DNA of 64,000 nucleotides, from positions 62,001-126,000 of the forward strand of contig NZ_AUKG01000004.1 of assembly GCF_000424625.1 (NCBI RefSeq), written 5' to 3'. Shown here piece after piece: positions 25,713-34,443 of the stretch. The stretch is from Conexibacter woesei Iso977N. Its GTDB lineage: Bacteria > Actinomycetota > Thermoleophilia > Solirubrobacterales > Solirubrobacteraceae. Under the pieces are notes generated by a model. It worked only from the letters and a program-made list of their open reading frames with translations. It was not told the DNA's origin and ran no database searches. The first letter of the stretch is position 1, and the number at the start of each line of letters is the position of its first letter. The position numbers and the translations under genes are program-made.

Positions 25713-25899
25713 GACTTGGCCAGAAACGCCACTCGACCAGAAACTTCGCGTCTCGACCAGACGCGCCGCACCTCGCCCAGAGACACCGCGACTCGACCAG
25801 ACGCGCTGAGCCTCAATGAGCAGTGCGGCGATGGGCGAGAAGCGCCGTCCCTCGGCGACGGGTGCCGCGCCTCGGTGAGAGGCGCGGCGGGTTGGCTAG
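25713..25899. repeat. Tandem array, 20-base period, about 9.5 units
   Basis: A second, different array abuts the first. Units start at 25713, 25733, 25753, 25773, 25793, 25813, 25833, 25852 and 25872, giving a 20-base period with one 19-base step. The best-preserved units read TCGACCAGACGCGCCGCACC-like; later units drift to TCGGCGACGGG-like. The array continues into the stop codon of aspS. Confidence 0.8.
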
Positions 25900-27692
25900 G
25901 CCGTGGGCTGCGGTGGGATGTAGGTGGACTTGACGGCCAGCTCCTTGAGCTGGGCCTCGTCCACAGGGGCGGGGGCGCCGGTGAGGGGGTCGCCGCCGGA
26001 GGCCGTCTTGGGGAAGGCGATGACGTCGCGGATGGAGTCGCGGCCCGCGAGGATCGCCACGATGCGGTCGATGCCCATCGCGATGCCGCCGTGGGGCGGT
26101 GCGCCCTGCTTGAGCGCGTGGAGCAGGAAGCCGAAGCGGCGCTCCGCCTCCTCCTGGTCCATCCCGAGGACGGAGAAGACCTGCTCCTGGATCGCCTGCT
26201 CGTGGATGCGGATCGACCCGCCGCCGATCTCGACGCCGTCGAGCACGAGGTCATACCCGCGGGAGCCCATCGCCCCGGGATCGCTGAAGTCGGTCGTCGT
26301 CGGCGCCGTGAACGGGTGGTGGATCGCCGTCCAGGGCAGCTTCGCGTCGCCGGTCGCCTCGAACATCGGGGGATCGACGATCCACAGCACGCTGTGCGCG
26401 CCCTCGGGCACGAGACCGAACCGCTGGCCGAGCTCCAGGCGCAGACCGCCCAGCGCCGCCGCCGCGACCGGCTCCTTGTCGGCCACGAACAGCAGCAGGT
26501 CGCCCGCGGACGCACCGAGCTCCGCGTTGACCGCCGAGATCTGCTCGGCCGTGAAGAACTTCGCCAGGTTGCCGGCCCACGTGTCGCCCTCGCCGACCGG
26601 GATCGGCGCAACGGCCTTCGCCCCGTGGATCCGGACCACGTCGTTCAAACCGTCCAGCTCGGACCGCGACATCTCCCGCGCGCCCGCGTTGATCGCGCGC
26701 ACCACGCCGCCGCCATCCAGCACACCCTGGAACACCTTGAAGTCCGAACCGCTCAGCAACGCCCCGACGTCGTGGATCTCCATCCCGAAGCGCGTGTCCG
26801 GCTTGTCGTTCCCGTACCGGAGCATCGACTCGGCGTAGGTCATGTGCGGCCACGGCGCGGCCGGCGTCTCGAAGCCGTCGACCAAGGCGAACACCTTGGT
26901 CATGATCTCCTCCATCACCGCGATGACGTCGGCCTCGTCGACGAACGACATCTCGATGTCGAGCTGCGTGAACTCCGGCTGACGGAACCCGCGCAGGTCC
27001 TCGTCCCGGAAGCAGCGGGCGATCTGGTAGTAGCGCTCGTAGCCGGCGATCATCAGCAGCTGCTTGAACAGCTGCGGCGACTGCGGCAGCGCGTACCAGG
27101 ACCCCTGCTGCAGCCGCGCCGGAACCAGGAAGTCGCGCGCGCCCTCGGGCGTCGAGCGCGTCAGGATCGGCGTCTCGACGTCCAGGAAGTCCTGCTCGTT
27201 CAGGACATCGCGCATCGTCTTGACGATCGTGTGACGCAGCTCCAGCGTCTTCAACATCACGTCGCGGCGCAGGTCCACGGCGCGGTTGGCGAGCCGCAGC
27301 GTCTCGTCGACCTCCACGTCCTCGTCGACCGGGAACGGCGGCGTCTCGGCCTCCGCCAGCGTCGCCATCTCGGCGACCGACACCTCGATGTCGCCCGTCG
27401 GGATGTTGGGGTTCTTGTTCCCCTCCTCGCGCTCGACGACCGCACCGGACACGCTGATCACGTGCTCGGACCGCAGCCGCTCGGCCGCGGCGAACGCAGA
27501 ACCCGACGTCTCCGGGTGGAACACGAGCTGCACGATCCCCGACCGGTCCCGCAGGTCGATGAAGATCAGCCCGCCGTGGTCGCGGCGGCGATGGACCCAG
27601 CCCGCCACCCGGACGGTCCGCCCGGCGTCATCGCCGCGCAGGTCACCCGCCCACGCGTCGCGGTAGTTGTTGGCCTTGGGTGCGACCTTCAT
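25896..27692 (-). CDS. aspS: Aspartyl-tRNA synthetase
   Basis: A 598-residue bacterial-type class IIb synthetase. An N-terminal OB-fold anticodon domain (to about 110), the catalytic core with QSPQLFKQ and motif 2 RCFRDEDLR, an inserted GAD domain of about 120 residues, and motif 3 GIAMGIDRIVA are present. Length is standard for the family. Its ATG overlaps the hisS stop (ATGA). It charges tRNA(Asp), the same tRNA that GluQ modifies. Confidence 0.95.
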   Translation of the reverse strand: MKVAPKANNYRDAWAGDLRGDDAGRTVRVAGWVHRRRDHGGLIFIDLRDRSGIVQLVFHPETSGSAFAAAERLRSEHVISVSGAVVEREEGNKNPNIPTGDIEVSVAEMATLAEAETPPFPVDEDVEVDETLRLANRAVDLRRDVMLKTLELRHTIVKTMRDVLNEQDFLDVETPILTRSTPEGARDFLVPARLQQGSWYALPQSPQLFKQLLMIAGYERYYQIARCFRDEDLRGFRQPEFTQLDIEMSFVDEADVIAVMEEIMTKVFALVDGFETPAAPWPHMTYAESMLRYGNDKPDTRFGMEIHDVGALLSGSDFKVFQGVLDGGGVVRAINAGAREMSRSELDGLNDVVRIHGAKAVAPIPVGEGDTWAGNLAKFFTAEQISAVNAELGASAGDLLLFVADKEPVAAAALGGLRLELGQRFGLVPEGAHSVLWIVDPPMFEATGDAKLPWTAIHHPFTAPTTTDFSDPGAMGSRGYDLVLDGVEIGGGSIRIHEQAIQEQVFSVLGMDQEEAERRFGFLLHALKQGAPPHGGIAMGIDRIVAILAGRDSIRDVIAFPKTASGGDPLTGAPAPVDEAQLKELAVKSTYIPPQPTA

Positions 27693-28930
27693 CCGATGTG
27701 TCTCCCTCGGAGGACGCGAGCGACGACGGCCGTCGGCTCCAGCTCCTCCTGCTCTCCGCTTTGCAAGTCCTTCAACGTGATCGCAGCGCCCTCGCCGAAG
27801 ATCGCCACGTACGACGCCCCCGACCGGTCGGCCTGCTTCATCTGGCCCTTCCGGGACCGTCCCGCCAGCTCCATCTGCACGTTCAAGCCCGCCGAGCGCG
27901 CCGACTGCGTGAGCACGAAGGCCTCCACACCGGTGCCCGCCACGTAGAGGTCGCAGACCGGCTCGGGCTCGGGCCGGTGCTCGCCGGCCAGCAGCAGTCG
28001 CTCGACGCCCGCCGCCCAGCCGATCCCGGACGTCTCGGGCAGGCCCAGGACCGTCGCCAGCCCGTCGTAGCGCCCGCCGCCGCCGACCCCCGACTGCGCG
28101 CCCAAGGCGTCGCTCGTGAACTCGAACAGCGTGCGCGTGTAGTAGTCGATGCCGCGCACGAGCGTCGGGTCGATCTCGTAGCCGATCTCGGCCGCGTCCA
28201 GGCGCGCGCGGACCTCGGCGAAGTGCTCGGCGTCCTCGGCGGTCAGGTGGTCGAGCAGCAGCGGCGCGTCCTTCATGACCGCCTGCGTCCCGGCGTGGTC
28301 GGAGTCGAACGCGCGCAAGGGGTTCAGGTCGATCCGCGCGCGGACCTCGTCGCTCAGCTCGGCCTCGTGCGAGCGCAGGAACGCGACGAGCTTCTCGCGG
28401 TAGGACGCGCGCGTCTCGGCCGTGCCCAGCGACCCCAGCCGGAGCCGGACGCCGGTGACGCCAAGTTCCACAACAACGGCGTGCAGCAGCGCGATCGCCT
28501 CGGCGTCGACCGCCGGGTCGTCGGACCCGATCGCCTCGATGCCCAGCTGCCAGAACTCGCGGAAGCGCCCGGCCTGCGGCTTCTCCTGGCGGAAGAACGG
28601 GCCCAGGTACCACCACTTCACCGGCTGCGGCGCCTTGTGCATGCCGTGCTCGTGGTAGGCGCGCATCGTCGGCGCGGTGCCCTCGGGGCGCAGCGTCAGC
28701 GACCGCTCGCCGGCGTCCTGGAAGGTGTACATCTCCTTCTGGACGATGTCGGTCGACGCGCCGACGCCGCGGGCGAACAGCTCGGTGTGCTCGAAGACCG
28801 GCGTCTCGATCCGGCGGTAGCCGGCGCCGCCGAGCACGGAGCGCGCGACCTTCTCGACCGCGACGCGCGCGGCGTCCTGCTCGGGCAGCACGTCGTACGT
28901 GCCGCGCGGGGCCTGAGGCTTCTCGCTCAA
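27689..28930 (-). CDS. hisS: Histidyl-tRNA synthetase
   Basis: A 413-residue class II synthetase. N-terminal PRGTYDVLP, the motif 2 region TLRPEGTAP and FRQEKPQAGRFREFWQ, the His-specific LVRGIDYYTRTLFEF and GGGGRYDGL, and a C-terminal anticodon-binding domain are present. The start is set by the upstream stop: TTGA combines the TTG start with the TGA of the metallo-hydrolase gene. It is translationally coupled on both sides. Confidence 0.95.
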   Translation of the reverse strand: MSEKPQAPRGTYDVLPEQDAARVAVEKVARSVLGGAGYRRIETPVFEHTELFARGVGASTDIVQKEMYTFQDAGERSLTLRPEGTAPTMRAYHEHGMHKAPQPVKWWYLGPFFRQEKPQAGRFREFWQLGIEAIGSDDPAVDAEAIALLHAVVVELGVTGVRLRLGSLGTAETRASYREKLVAFLRSHEAELSDEVRARIDLNPLRAFDSDHAGTQAVMKDAPLLLDHLTAEDAEHFAEVRARLDAAEIGYEIDPTLVRGIDYYTRTLFEFTSDALGAQSGVGGGGRYDGLATVLGLPETSGIGWAAGVERLLLAGEHRPEPEPVCDLYVAGTGVEAFVLTQSARSAGLNVQMELAGRSRKGQMKQADRSGASYVAIFGEGAAITLKDLQSGEQEELEPTAVVARVLRGRHIG

Positions 28931-29583
28931 GACTGCTGAGTGATCTCGGAGAGGAACGGGTTGGACGCGCGCTCGGCGCCGAGCGTCGTCAACCCCATGT
29001 GACCCGGGTGCACGACCGTGTCGTCGTCGTAGCGCTCCAACAGCCCGGCGATCGACTGCAGCAGGACCGCGTGGTCGCCGCCGGGCAGGTCGGTCCGGCC
29101 GACCGACTGCTGGAACAGCACGTCGCCGGAGAAGAGCATCACGGGATCGGAGTCCGAGTCCCGCAGCGCGTACGTCACGTGCCCCGGCGAGTGCCCGGGC
29201 GTGAACAGCACGTCGATGTCGTAGCCGCCCAGGGACAGCGTCTCGCCACCCGCGACCGTGTGCTCCGGGTCCCAGGACTCGAACGGCCCGAACCCCGGCC
29301 ACGGCACGTAGGCCATGATGTCCTGCAGGACCGGGACCTCGAGCTCCGGGCAGTAGACCGGCGCGCCCGTCGCGCGCGCCACCGGCGCGACCGCGCCGAC
29401 GTGGTCGAAGTGCGTGTGGGTCAGCAGGATCGCGTCGAGCGTCACGCCCAGCGCCTCCAACGCGCCCAGCAGCTTCGGCGCCTCCTCGCCCGGGTCGACG
29501 AGCAGCGCGCGGTCGGAGCCCTCGCGCCGGATCAGGAACGAGTTCTCCTGCACCGGCCCGACGGTGAACATCCGGACGTCCAC
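28927..29583 (-). CDS. Metallo-beta-lactamase-fold hydrolase (glyoxalase II-like)
   Basis: A 218-residue hydroxyacylglutathione hydrolase-like enzyme. The di-metal motif THTHFDHVGA, downstream TPGHSPGH with its His, and LFSGDVLF with Asp are intact. It probably hydrolyses a thioester in the cytoplasm; the true thiol is unknown as this lineage likely lacks glutathione. The GTG start lies three bases after the stop of the small membrane gene, and its stop overlaps the hisS start, so it belongs to the hisS-aspS operon. Confidence 0.85.
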   Translation of the reverse strand: MDVRMFTVGPVQENSFLIRREGSDRALLVDPGEEAPKLLGALEALGVTLDAILLTHTHFDHVGAVAPVARATGAPVYCPELEVPVLQDIMAYVPWPGFGPFESWDPEHTVAGGETLSLGGYDIDVLFTPGHSPGHVTYALRDSDSDPVMLFSGDVLFQQSVGRTDLPGGDHAVLLQSIAGLLERYDDDTVVHPGHMGLTTLGAERASNPFLSEITQQS

Positions 29584-29586
29584 GGG

Positions 29587-29958
29587 CTAGACCTTCGCCT
29601 TCCTGCCGGCGCCGCCGCCGCCCTTCCTCTTGGCCATGCGCCGCTGATAGACCCACCTGTCGGTGTAGAAGCCGAGGCCGGTGTAGAGGAAGAACATCGG
29701 GATGCCGAACGCCAGCGCGATCGCCGGGTTCCTCTGCACCACCGTGATCACCACGACGAACAGGATCGTCGCGATCGCCGAGCGGTTGGCCGCCGAGCGC
29801 CACGTCGGCTCCCTGTCGAGCCGATCGGTCCGCAGCGCACCGCCCTTCTTCGTGCCCGGTGCGGGGTCGCCGGGCCGGCCCGTCCGGCCGCGCACCTCGA
29901 CCATCCCCGCGGCGTTGCCGCGGTGCCTGGTCTTGCGCTTGCGCTTGGTCTGGGCCAT
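29587..29958 (-). CDS. Small basic two-helix membrane protein
   Basis: A 123-residue protein with a long Lys/Arg-rich cytoplasmic N terminus (about 60 residues), two hydrophobic segments (about 62-78 and 83-98) and a basic Gly-rich tail RKGGGGAGRK. Topology suggests both ends in the cytoplasm. No family recognised. It is the second gene of the ftcD-hisS-aspS unit; spacing to the next gene is three bases. Confidence 0.72.
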   Translation of the reverse strand: MAQTKRKRKTRHRGNAAGMVEVRGRTGRPGDPAPGTKKGGALRTDRLDREPTWRSAANRSAIATILFVVVITVVQRNPAIALAFGIPMFFLYTGLGFYTDRWVYQRRMAKRKGGGGAGRKAKV

Positions 29959-29976
29959 GGCCCAGGACGATAGCTC

Positions 29977-30873
29977 CTACAGGCCCTGACGCAGAGCTTC
30001 CTCGACGGTGCGGCGGCCGCTGACCGGGACGTCCTCCGGGAACCCGTCGAACGCCGCGGCCGGCGCCAGGCCCACCAGCTCGGCGGCGGCGACCGGCGCG
30101 TGGGCTCGAACCGACGCCACGACCTGCGCGAGCGTCACCGCGCGGTGGTCCTCGACGTTGGTCGAGACCTGCGCCACGCCGCCCTGCGCGGTCAGCTCCA
30201 GGCCCAGGGCCCGGACGCCCGGAAGGCCCTCCGCCCCGCCGTCGCGGATCAGCGCCGCGATGCGGCGCGCGTCGGCCAGCGTGGCGGGCGGTGCGAGCGT
30301 CACGTTGAACGCGACCAGCGGCGGGCGTGCGGCGACCAGGACCGCGCCCGCGCTCGGGTGCGGCGCGGCCGGGCCGAAGTCCGGGACCAGCTCCCCGGAC
30401 GCCACGCGCTCGCTGAGCGCCGCGATGCCGCCGCGCCGCAGCGCCGCCCGTGTGCGCCCGCCCGCGAGCAACCCGTACAGGAACACCGGGAGGCCCAGCT
30501 CCACCCCGATCCGCTCGGCGACCGTCAGCGCCTCCGCGCACGCGGCGCCCCGCCGCACGTCGTCCCAGAAGACCACCGGGACCACGTCGACCGCGCCGAC
30601 GTGCGGGTGGATCCCGCGCTCGCGCCGCAGGTCGATCCGGGCGACCGCCTCCCGCACGCCCGCGACCAGCGACTCCGCCAGGACGCCCGGGGCCGCCGCC
30701 AGCGTGTGGACCGCGCGGTGGTGGTCGACGTCGTCGTGCGTGTCGAGCAGCCGCGCGCCGCCGGACGCGTAGGCGCGGCCGATCGCGGCGATCACCTCCG
30801 CGTCACGCCCCTCGGACACGTTCGGGACCGCGAGCAGCAGCGGCGGATCGGGCGGCTCAGGCGTGGCGGACAC
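29977..30873 (-). CDS. ftcD: Glutamate formimidoyltransferase
   Basis: A 298-residue formiminotransferase matching the N-terminal domain of FTCD. AVPNVSEGRD at the N terminus, the DDVDHHRAVHTL segment and catalytic-region HPHVGAVDVVPVVF are characteristic. It moves the formimino group of formiminoglutamate to tetrahydrofolate; no cyclodeaminase domain is attached. The GTG start abuts a strong hairpin that would mask a ribosome binding site, so the true start may be a few codons further in. Confidence 0.85.
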   Translation of the reverse strand: MSATPEPPDPPLLLAVPNVSEGRDAEVIAAIGRAYASGGARLLDTHDDVDHHRAVHTLAAAPGVLAESLVAGVREAVARIDLRRERGIHPHVGAVDVVPVVFWDDVRRGAACAEALTVAERIGVELGLPVFLYGLLAGGRTRAALRRGGIAALSERVASGELVPDFGPAAPHPSAGAVLVAARPPLVAFNVTLAPPATLADARRIAALIRDGGAEGLPGVRALGLELTAQGGVAQVSTNVEDHRAVTLAQVVASVRAHAPVAAAELVGLAPAAAFDGFPEDVPVSGRRTVEEALRQGL

Positions 30874-30906
30874 GGCGGGCGCGGAGCCTAGTGCTCCGCG
30901 CCCGCC
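30874..30906 (-). terminator. Strong hairpin terminator after the GH3 gene
   Basis: A perfect 14-base stem (30874-30887 and 30893-30906; arms begin GGCGGGCGCG and GCTCCGCGCC) with a 5-base loop CTAGT lies between the GH3 stop and the ftcD start. It touches the ftcD start codon. Confidence 0.75.
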
Positions 30907-30921
30907 CCCGCCGTCCGCAGG

Positions 30922-32955
30922 TCAGCGACGGCCGCCGCCCCGCAGGCCGAAGCCGTACGGGAACAGCGGGTCGTAGTTCGCGTCGCCGACGTTGATCGGC
31001 TCCTGGTCGATCGTCTTCGGCCACGTCATCGGCAGCCTGCCGGTGAACGGGCGCTTGCCGAACAGGACGTCGGCGACGCCCTCGCCCTCGGAGCCCGGCA
31101 GCCACGACGCGACCAGCGCGTCGGCCTCGCCGAGCTGCGCGGGGTCGATGATCATCGGGCGGCCGCTGACGACCAACACGATGCACTTGGTCGTCGCGGC
31201 GCAGACCTTGTCGATCGCCGCCTTGTCGTTGTCGTTCAACATCATCGTCTGCGACGGCCGCGCCACGCCGTTCTCGCCGGCCTCGTAGGGCCAGCCGGGC
31301 GCGCCGACGTCGCCGTAGCCCTCGGCGTACGGCGTCTCGCCGACGACGACCACGCCGGTCGCCCCCGCCGGGATCGGCGCGCTCGCGTCCGGCGAGGACA
31401 CGACGTCACCGTGCGCGCCGACGGCGTCCCTGATCCCGCCGAGGATCGTCGTCCCCGGGATCACGTTCCTGGACCCGCCCTGCCACGACAGCGTCCAGCC
31501 GCCGGCCTGGTTGCCGATGTTGTCGCTGTTGCTCCCCGCCACGTAGATCGGGGCGCGCGCGTCGCGGCCGCGCAGCGGCAGCGCGCCGCCGTCGTTCTTC
31601 AGCAGCACCTGCGACTCGGACACGGCACGCCGCGCGACCGCGCGATGCGCGGGCGAGCCGATCTGCCCGATGTCGGTCCGGTCGGTGTACGGGTGCTCGA
31701 ACAGGCCGAGCTGGAACTTCTTGGTCAGGATCCGGCTGACCGCGTCGTCGATCCGCGCGACCGGGACCTGCCCGTCGTTGACCGCCGCCGTCAGCGTCGT
31801 GATGAAGTCCCCGAAGTTCGAGGGCTGCATGAACATGTCGATCCCGGCGTTGACGCCCGCGACGACGTTCTCCTGGAACGTCCCGCCGATGTGGTCGATC
31901 CCGTTGTAGTCGCTGATGACGAGCCCGTCGAAGTCCTGCGCGCCCTTCAGCCAGTCGGTGATGAGCTCCCTGTTCCCATGCATGTTGATGGGGTTGCCGA
32001 CGCCGTCCTCGGTCCAGTCGATCGACGAGTAGGACGGCATCACCGAGCCGACGTTGTGCTGCTTGATCGCCGGGACGTACTGGCGCAGCGAGGTGCTCCA
32101 GAAGTCCGAGCGGTTGGTGATGTCGATGCCCTGATCGATCGTGTAGTCGCCGTTGCCGGTGCCGTACTGCGTGTCGCCGTCGCCGGCGAAGTGCTTGGCG
32201 GTCGCCAGCACGCGGTCGCGGTGCGCGAGGTCGGTCGTGCCGTTGCCCTGGAAGCCGTCGATCGCGGTCTCCATCTGGATCACGAGGTCCGGGTTCTCGG
32301 AGAACGACTCGTAGGTCCGGCCCCAGCGGTCGTCGCGCGCGGCGCAGATGCACGGCGCGAACGCCCACTGCGGCCCGGACGCGCGGGTCTCGTCGGCGGC
32401 GACATGTTCAACTTGCTCGACGAGCTGCGGGTCGCGCGTGGCGCCGAGCCCGATGTTGTGCGGGAACACGGTCGCGCCGAGCAGGTTGCCATGCCCGTGG
32501 ACGGTGTCGACCCCGTAGATCATCGGGATCCTCAGCCGCGTCGCCAGCGCGGCCCTCTGGAAGTTGTCCACCATGTCGGCCCACGCCGACGGCGTGTTGG
32601 GCGTCGGGACCGACCCGCCGCCGCTGAGGATGCTGCCGAGCCCGAGCGTCGTGACCGCCGAGTCGTCGGGCGTCAGCGACGCGCGCTCGGCCTGGGTCAT
32701 CTGCCCGATCTTCTCGGCCAGCGTCATCCGGCCGAGCAGGTCGGAGACCCGCTTCTGGACCGGCGCGTGCGGGTCGAGGTAGACCGGCCCCGAGGTCCCG
32801 CCGCCCCCGTGCCCGCCGCCGGGCGGCCACCCGCCACCCGGACCGTGACCGCCGCCGCCGTGCCCACCGCCACCGCCCGCGAAGGCCGGTACCGCGAACG
32901 CCGCGCTCGCCGCGACGACCGCCGCCGTCGCCACCACTGACCCACGACCGAACAT
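30922..32955 (-). CDS. Secreted GH3 beta-glucosidase/exo-glucanase
   Basis: A 677-residue secreted glycoside hydrolase family 3 enzyme. A signal peptide ends near AFA, then a Gly/His-rich linker of about 30 residues. The TIM-barrel domain holds KHFAGDG and the nucleophile region VISDYNGID, close to plant exo-1,3/1,4-beta-glucanases; the C-terminal alpha/beta sandwich includes LLKND and the PYAEGYGD segment. An AGGAGG-type ribosome site lies before the ATG, which decides the start. Likely degrades cello- or laminari-oligosaccharides outside the cell. Confidence 0.92.
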   Translation of the reverse strand: MFGRGSVVATAAVVAASAAFAVPAFAGGGGGHGGGGHGPGGGWPPGGGHGGGGTSGPVYLDPHAPVQKRVSDLLGRMTLAEKIGQMTQAERASLTPDDSAVTTLGLGSILSGGGSVPTPNTPSAWADMVDNFQRAALATRLRIPMIYGVDTVHGHGNLLGATVFPHNIGLGATRDPQLVEQVEHVAADETRASGPQWAFAPCICAARDDRWGRTYESFSENPDLVIQMETAIDGFQGNGTTDLAHRDRVLATAKHFAGDGDTQYGTGNGDYTIDQGIDITNRSDFWSTSLRQYVPAIKQHNVGSVMPSYSSIDWTEDGVGNPINMHGNRELITDWLKGAQDFDGLVISDYNGIDHIGGTFQENVVAGVNAGIDMFMQPSNFGDFITTLTAAVNDGQVPVARIDDAVSRILTKKFQLGLFEHPYTDRTDIGQIGSPAHRAVARRAVSESQVLLKNDGGALPLRGRDARAPIYVAGSNSDNIGNQAGGWTLSWQGGSRNVIPGTTILGGIRDAVGAHGDVVSSPDASAPIPAGATGVVVVGETPYAEGYGDVGAPGWPYEAGENGVARPSQTMMLNDNDKAAIDKVCAATTKCIVLVVSGRPMIIDPAQLGEADALVASWLPGSEGEGVADVLFGKRPFTGRLPMTWPKTIDQEPINVGDANYDPLFPYGFGLRGGGRR

Positions 32956-33031
32956 GCCGCTCTCCCTCCTGCTGCAGATAGGACCGCGCGCGCCACTACC
33001 CACGCCCCCAAAACGACGAACCTCGAAGTGT

Positions 33032-33064
33032 TTGACACAACACGCGTCGTGGTAACCACGCGTC
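33032..33064 (+). promoter_or_regulatory. Promoter region with direct repeats before STAS gene
   Basis: TTGACA (33032-33037) is a good -35 box. CACGCGTC occurs twice, at 33041-33048 and 33057-33064, 16 bases apart, flanking a GTGGT-A-ACCAC palindrome. The repeats overlap the place of a -10 element, so a regulator may bind here. Confidence 0.4.
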
Positions 33065-33087
33065 CAACGTCAGGAGGAGCTTCGCCA

Positions 33088-33441
33088 ATGCACGGCTTCG
33101 AGTTGACGGTCCAGCACATGGGGACGGGCACCGTCTCGCTGCGTCTCCGGGGGTCTCTCGACCTCGCCTATGCCTACAGGTTCGACGACGAGGTGCGCCA
33201 CGCCGAGCGCGACGCGTCGTCCTGCCTCGTCCTCGACCTGCGCGGGCTCGACTTCGTCGACTCCGCCGGGATCTCACGGATCCTCGCCGTACGCCGGCGC
33301 GCCCGCCGCGCGGGCCGCCGCCTGCTGCTGGTGCGCGGCTCGAACGCCGTCCAGCGCTTCTTGGCGCTGGCGGCGCTCACCGAGCACTTCGAGTACGTGA
33401 GCGAGCCGGGTGATGCGCTCCGGGCGGCGGGGCGCGCCTAG
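33088..33441 (+). CDS. STAS-domain anti-sigma factor antagonist
   Basis: A 117-residue single STAS domain. The conserved phosphorylation loop LDFVDSAGISRI contains the Ser that partner kinases modify in SpoIIAA-type proteins. It likely binds an anti-sigma factor to release a sigma factor; no partner lies nearby. The ATG is preceded at the right distance by a strong AGGAGG site, which rules out the longer upstream reading. Its stop interlocks with that of the convergent gene on a shared CTAG. Confidence 0.88.
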   Translation: MHGFELTVQHMGTGTVSLRLRGSLDLAYAYRFDDEVRHAERDASSCLVLDLRGLDFVDSAGISRILAVRRRARRAGRRLLLVRGSNAVQRFLALAALTEHFEYVSEPGDALRAAGRA

Positions 33442-34391
33442 GACTGGGTCACGTCGTCGATGACGTTGCCCGCGGCATCGAGCCAGATCATCCGGTAGTC
33501 CAGCGCGTCCGGCGCCGAGCGCGGCACGGTCGCCGACACCACGTTCTCCTGGACGGGCAGCGTCAGCGTGACCGCGCTCGGATAGACCGTCGGCTTGTAG
33601 TCCGGGCCGCGCGGGACGACCTTGGCGTAGCTCAGCTTCACGGTCGCGACGCCGTCCGGGACGAGGCCGTTGACGGTGGAGCTGTCGTTGCCGCCGATCG
33701 AGCCGAACGCGCCATGCGTCTTGAAGTAGGCGAAGTCCGCGCCGCCGCCTCCGGCGTTGTCCGAGAAGAGGTAGACGCCGTCGACCGTCTTCTCGGGCGC
33801 CTTGGCCCCGGCCTCCTGGCCCTTGCGGAAGGTGGCGAAGATGCTCAGGGTCTTGGCCCGCACCGCGCCCGGCTTGCCCTTGAGGTGCTTGAGGATCTCG
33901 GCGTGCTCGGCGTCCAGGCACCTGGCCGGGAAGACGACGTTGACCGCCTTGCGCCGGCCCAGCACGATCGTCAGCGGGTGGCCGCTCGCGGTGGTGACGT
34001 TGCGGCGGTAGTCGGCGTAGGTCGTGCCGGGCAGGATCGCCTCGACGCCGCCGGCGGGCGCCAGCTCCGCGGGCGTCGCCGGGCGGCGCAGCGCCGCGAT
34101 CGCGTTGACGAAGTCCGGGCTCGGCGCGTCGTGTGTCGTGGTGTGCGTGCCGTCGAACCCCGGCTTGATGTCGCAGCCCCTGACCCTCGTGCGCACGGTC
34201 GTCGACGCGGCGTTGAGGATGTCGGTCGCCGCGCGCCCGACCTTGATGCGCTGGGCGGCGGCCCTGTTCTTGGGCTGGAGGTGCGTGGACGAGGGCGGCG
34301 TGGGCGTGGCGGTGGCGCCGGCGGTGGCGGCGGGCGCGAGCGCGAGGAGCCCCGCGAGCGCGGCGGTCAGGACGTGCGAACGGATGGTCAC
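33438..34391 (-). CDS. Secreted protein, tandem paralogue 1
   Basis: A 317-residue exported protein with a signal peptide (cleavage near ATAGA). It is a clear paralogue of the next gene: shared blocks include PKNRAAA, SPDFVNAIAALRRPATPAEL, RCLDAEHAEIL, VDGVYLF and QENVVSATVPRSAPDAL. Two mature Cys (in GCDIK and ARCLD) are conserved, so a disulphide is likely. No known domain recognised. The GTG start shares an upstream sequence with the second copy. Confidence 0.78.
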   Translation of the reverse strand: MTIRSHVLTAALAGLLALAPAATAGATATPTPPSSTHLQPKNRAAAQRIKVGRAATDILNAASTTVRTRVRGCDIKPGFDGTHTTTHDAPSPDFVNAIAALRRPATPAELAPAGGVEAILPGTTYADYRRNVTTASGHPLTIVLGRRKAVNVVFPARCLDAEHAEILKHLKGKPGAVRAKTLSIFATFRKGQEAGAKAPEKTVDGVYLFSDNAGGGGADFAYFKTHGAFGSIGGNDSSTVNGLVPDGVATVKLSYAKVVPRGPDYKPTVYPSAVTLTLPVQENVVSATVPRSAPDALDYRMIWLDAAGNVIDDVTQS

Positions 34392-34443
34392 GACTCTTGA
34401 ATACGTGTGAGCGACCTCGTTGTAACGGGGTCGGCGGTTCCGG

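Noticed and set aside
25516-25899. CRISPR array
   Set aside because: Units follow each other directly with no unique spacers, they are too degenerate, and no cas genes are near. It is a tandem array.
24455-26611. Minus-strand 718-codon frame across the repeat arrays
   Set aside because: It is antisense to the hydrolase and crosses repeats whose periods are not multiples of three; composition is Arg/Ser-rich as in shadows.
27689-30541. hisS as a 950-residue fusion protein
   Set aside because: The upstream 537 codons are the shadow of the metallo-hydrolase, membrane and ftcD genes; the TTGA overlap sets the start.
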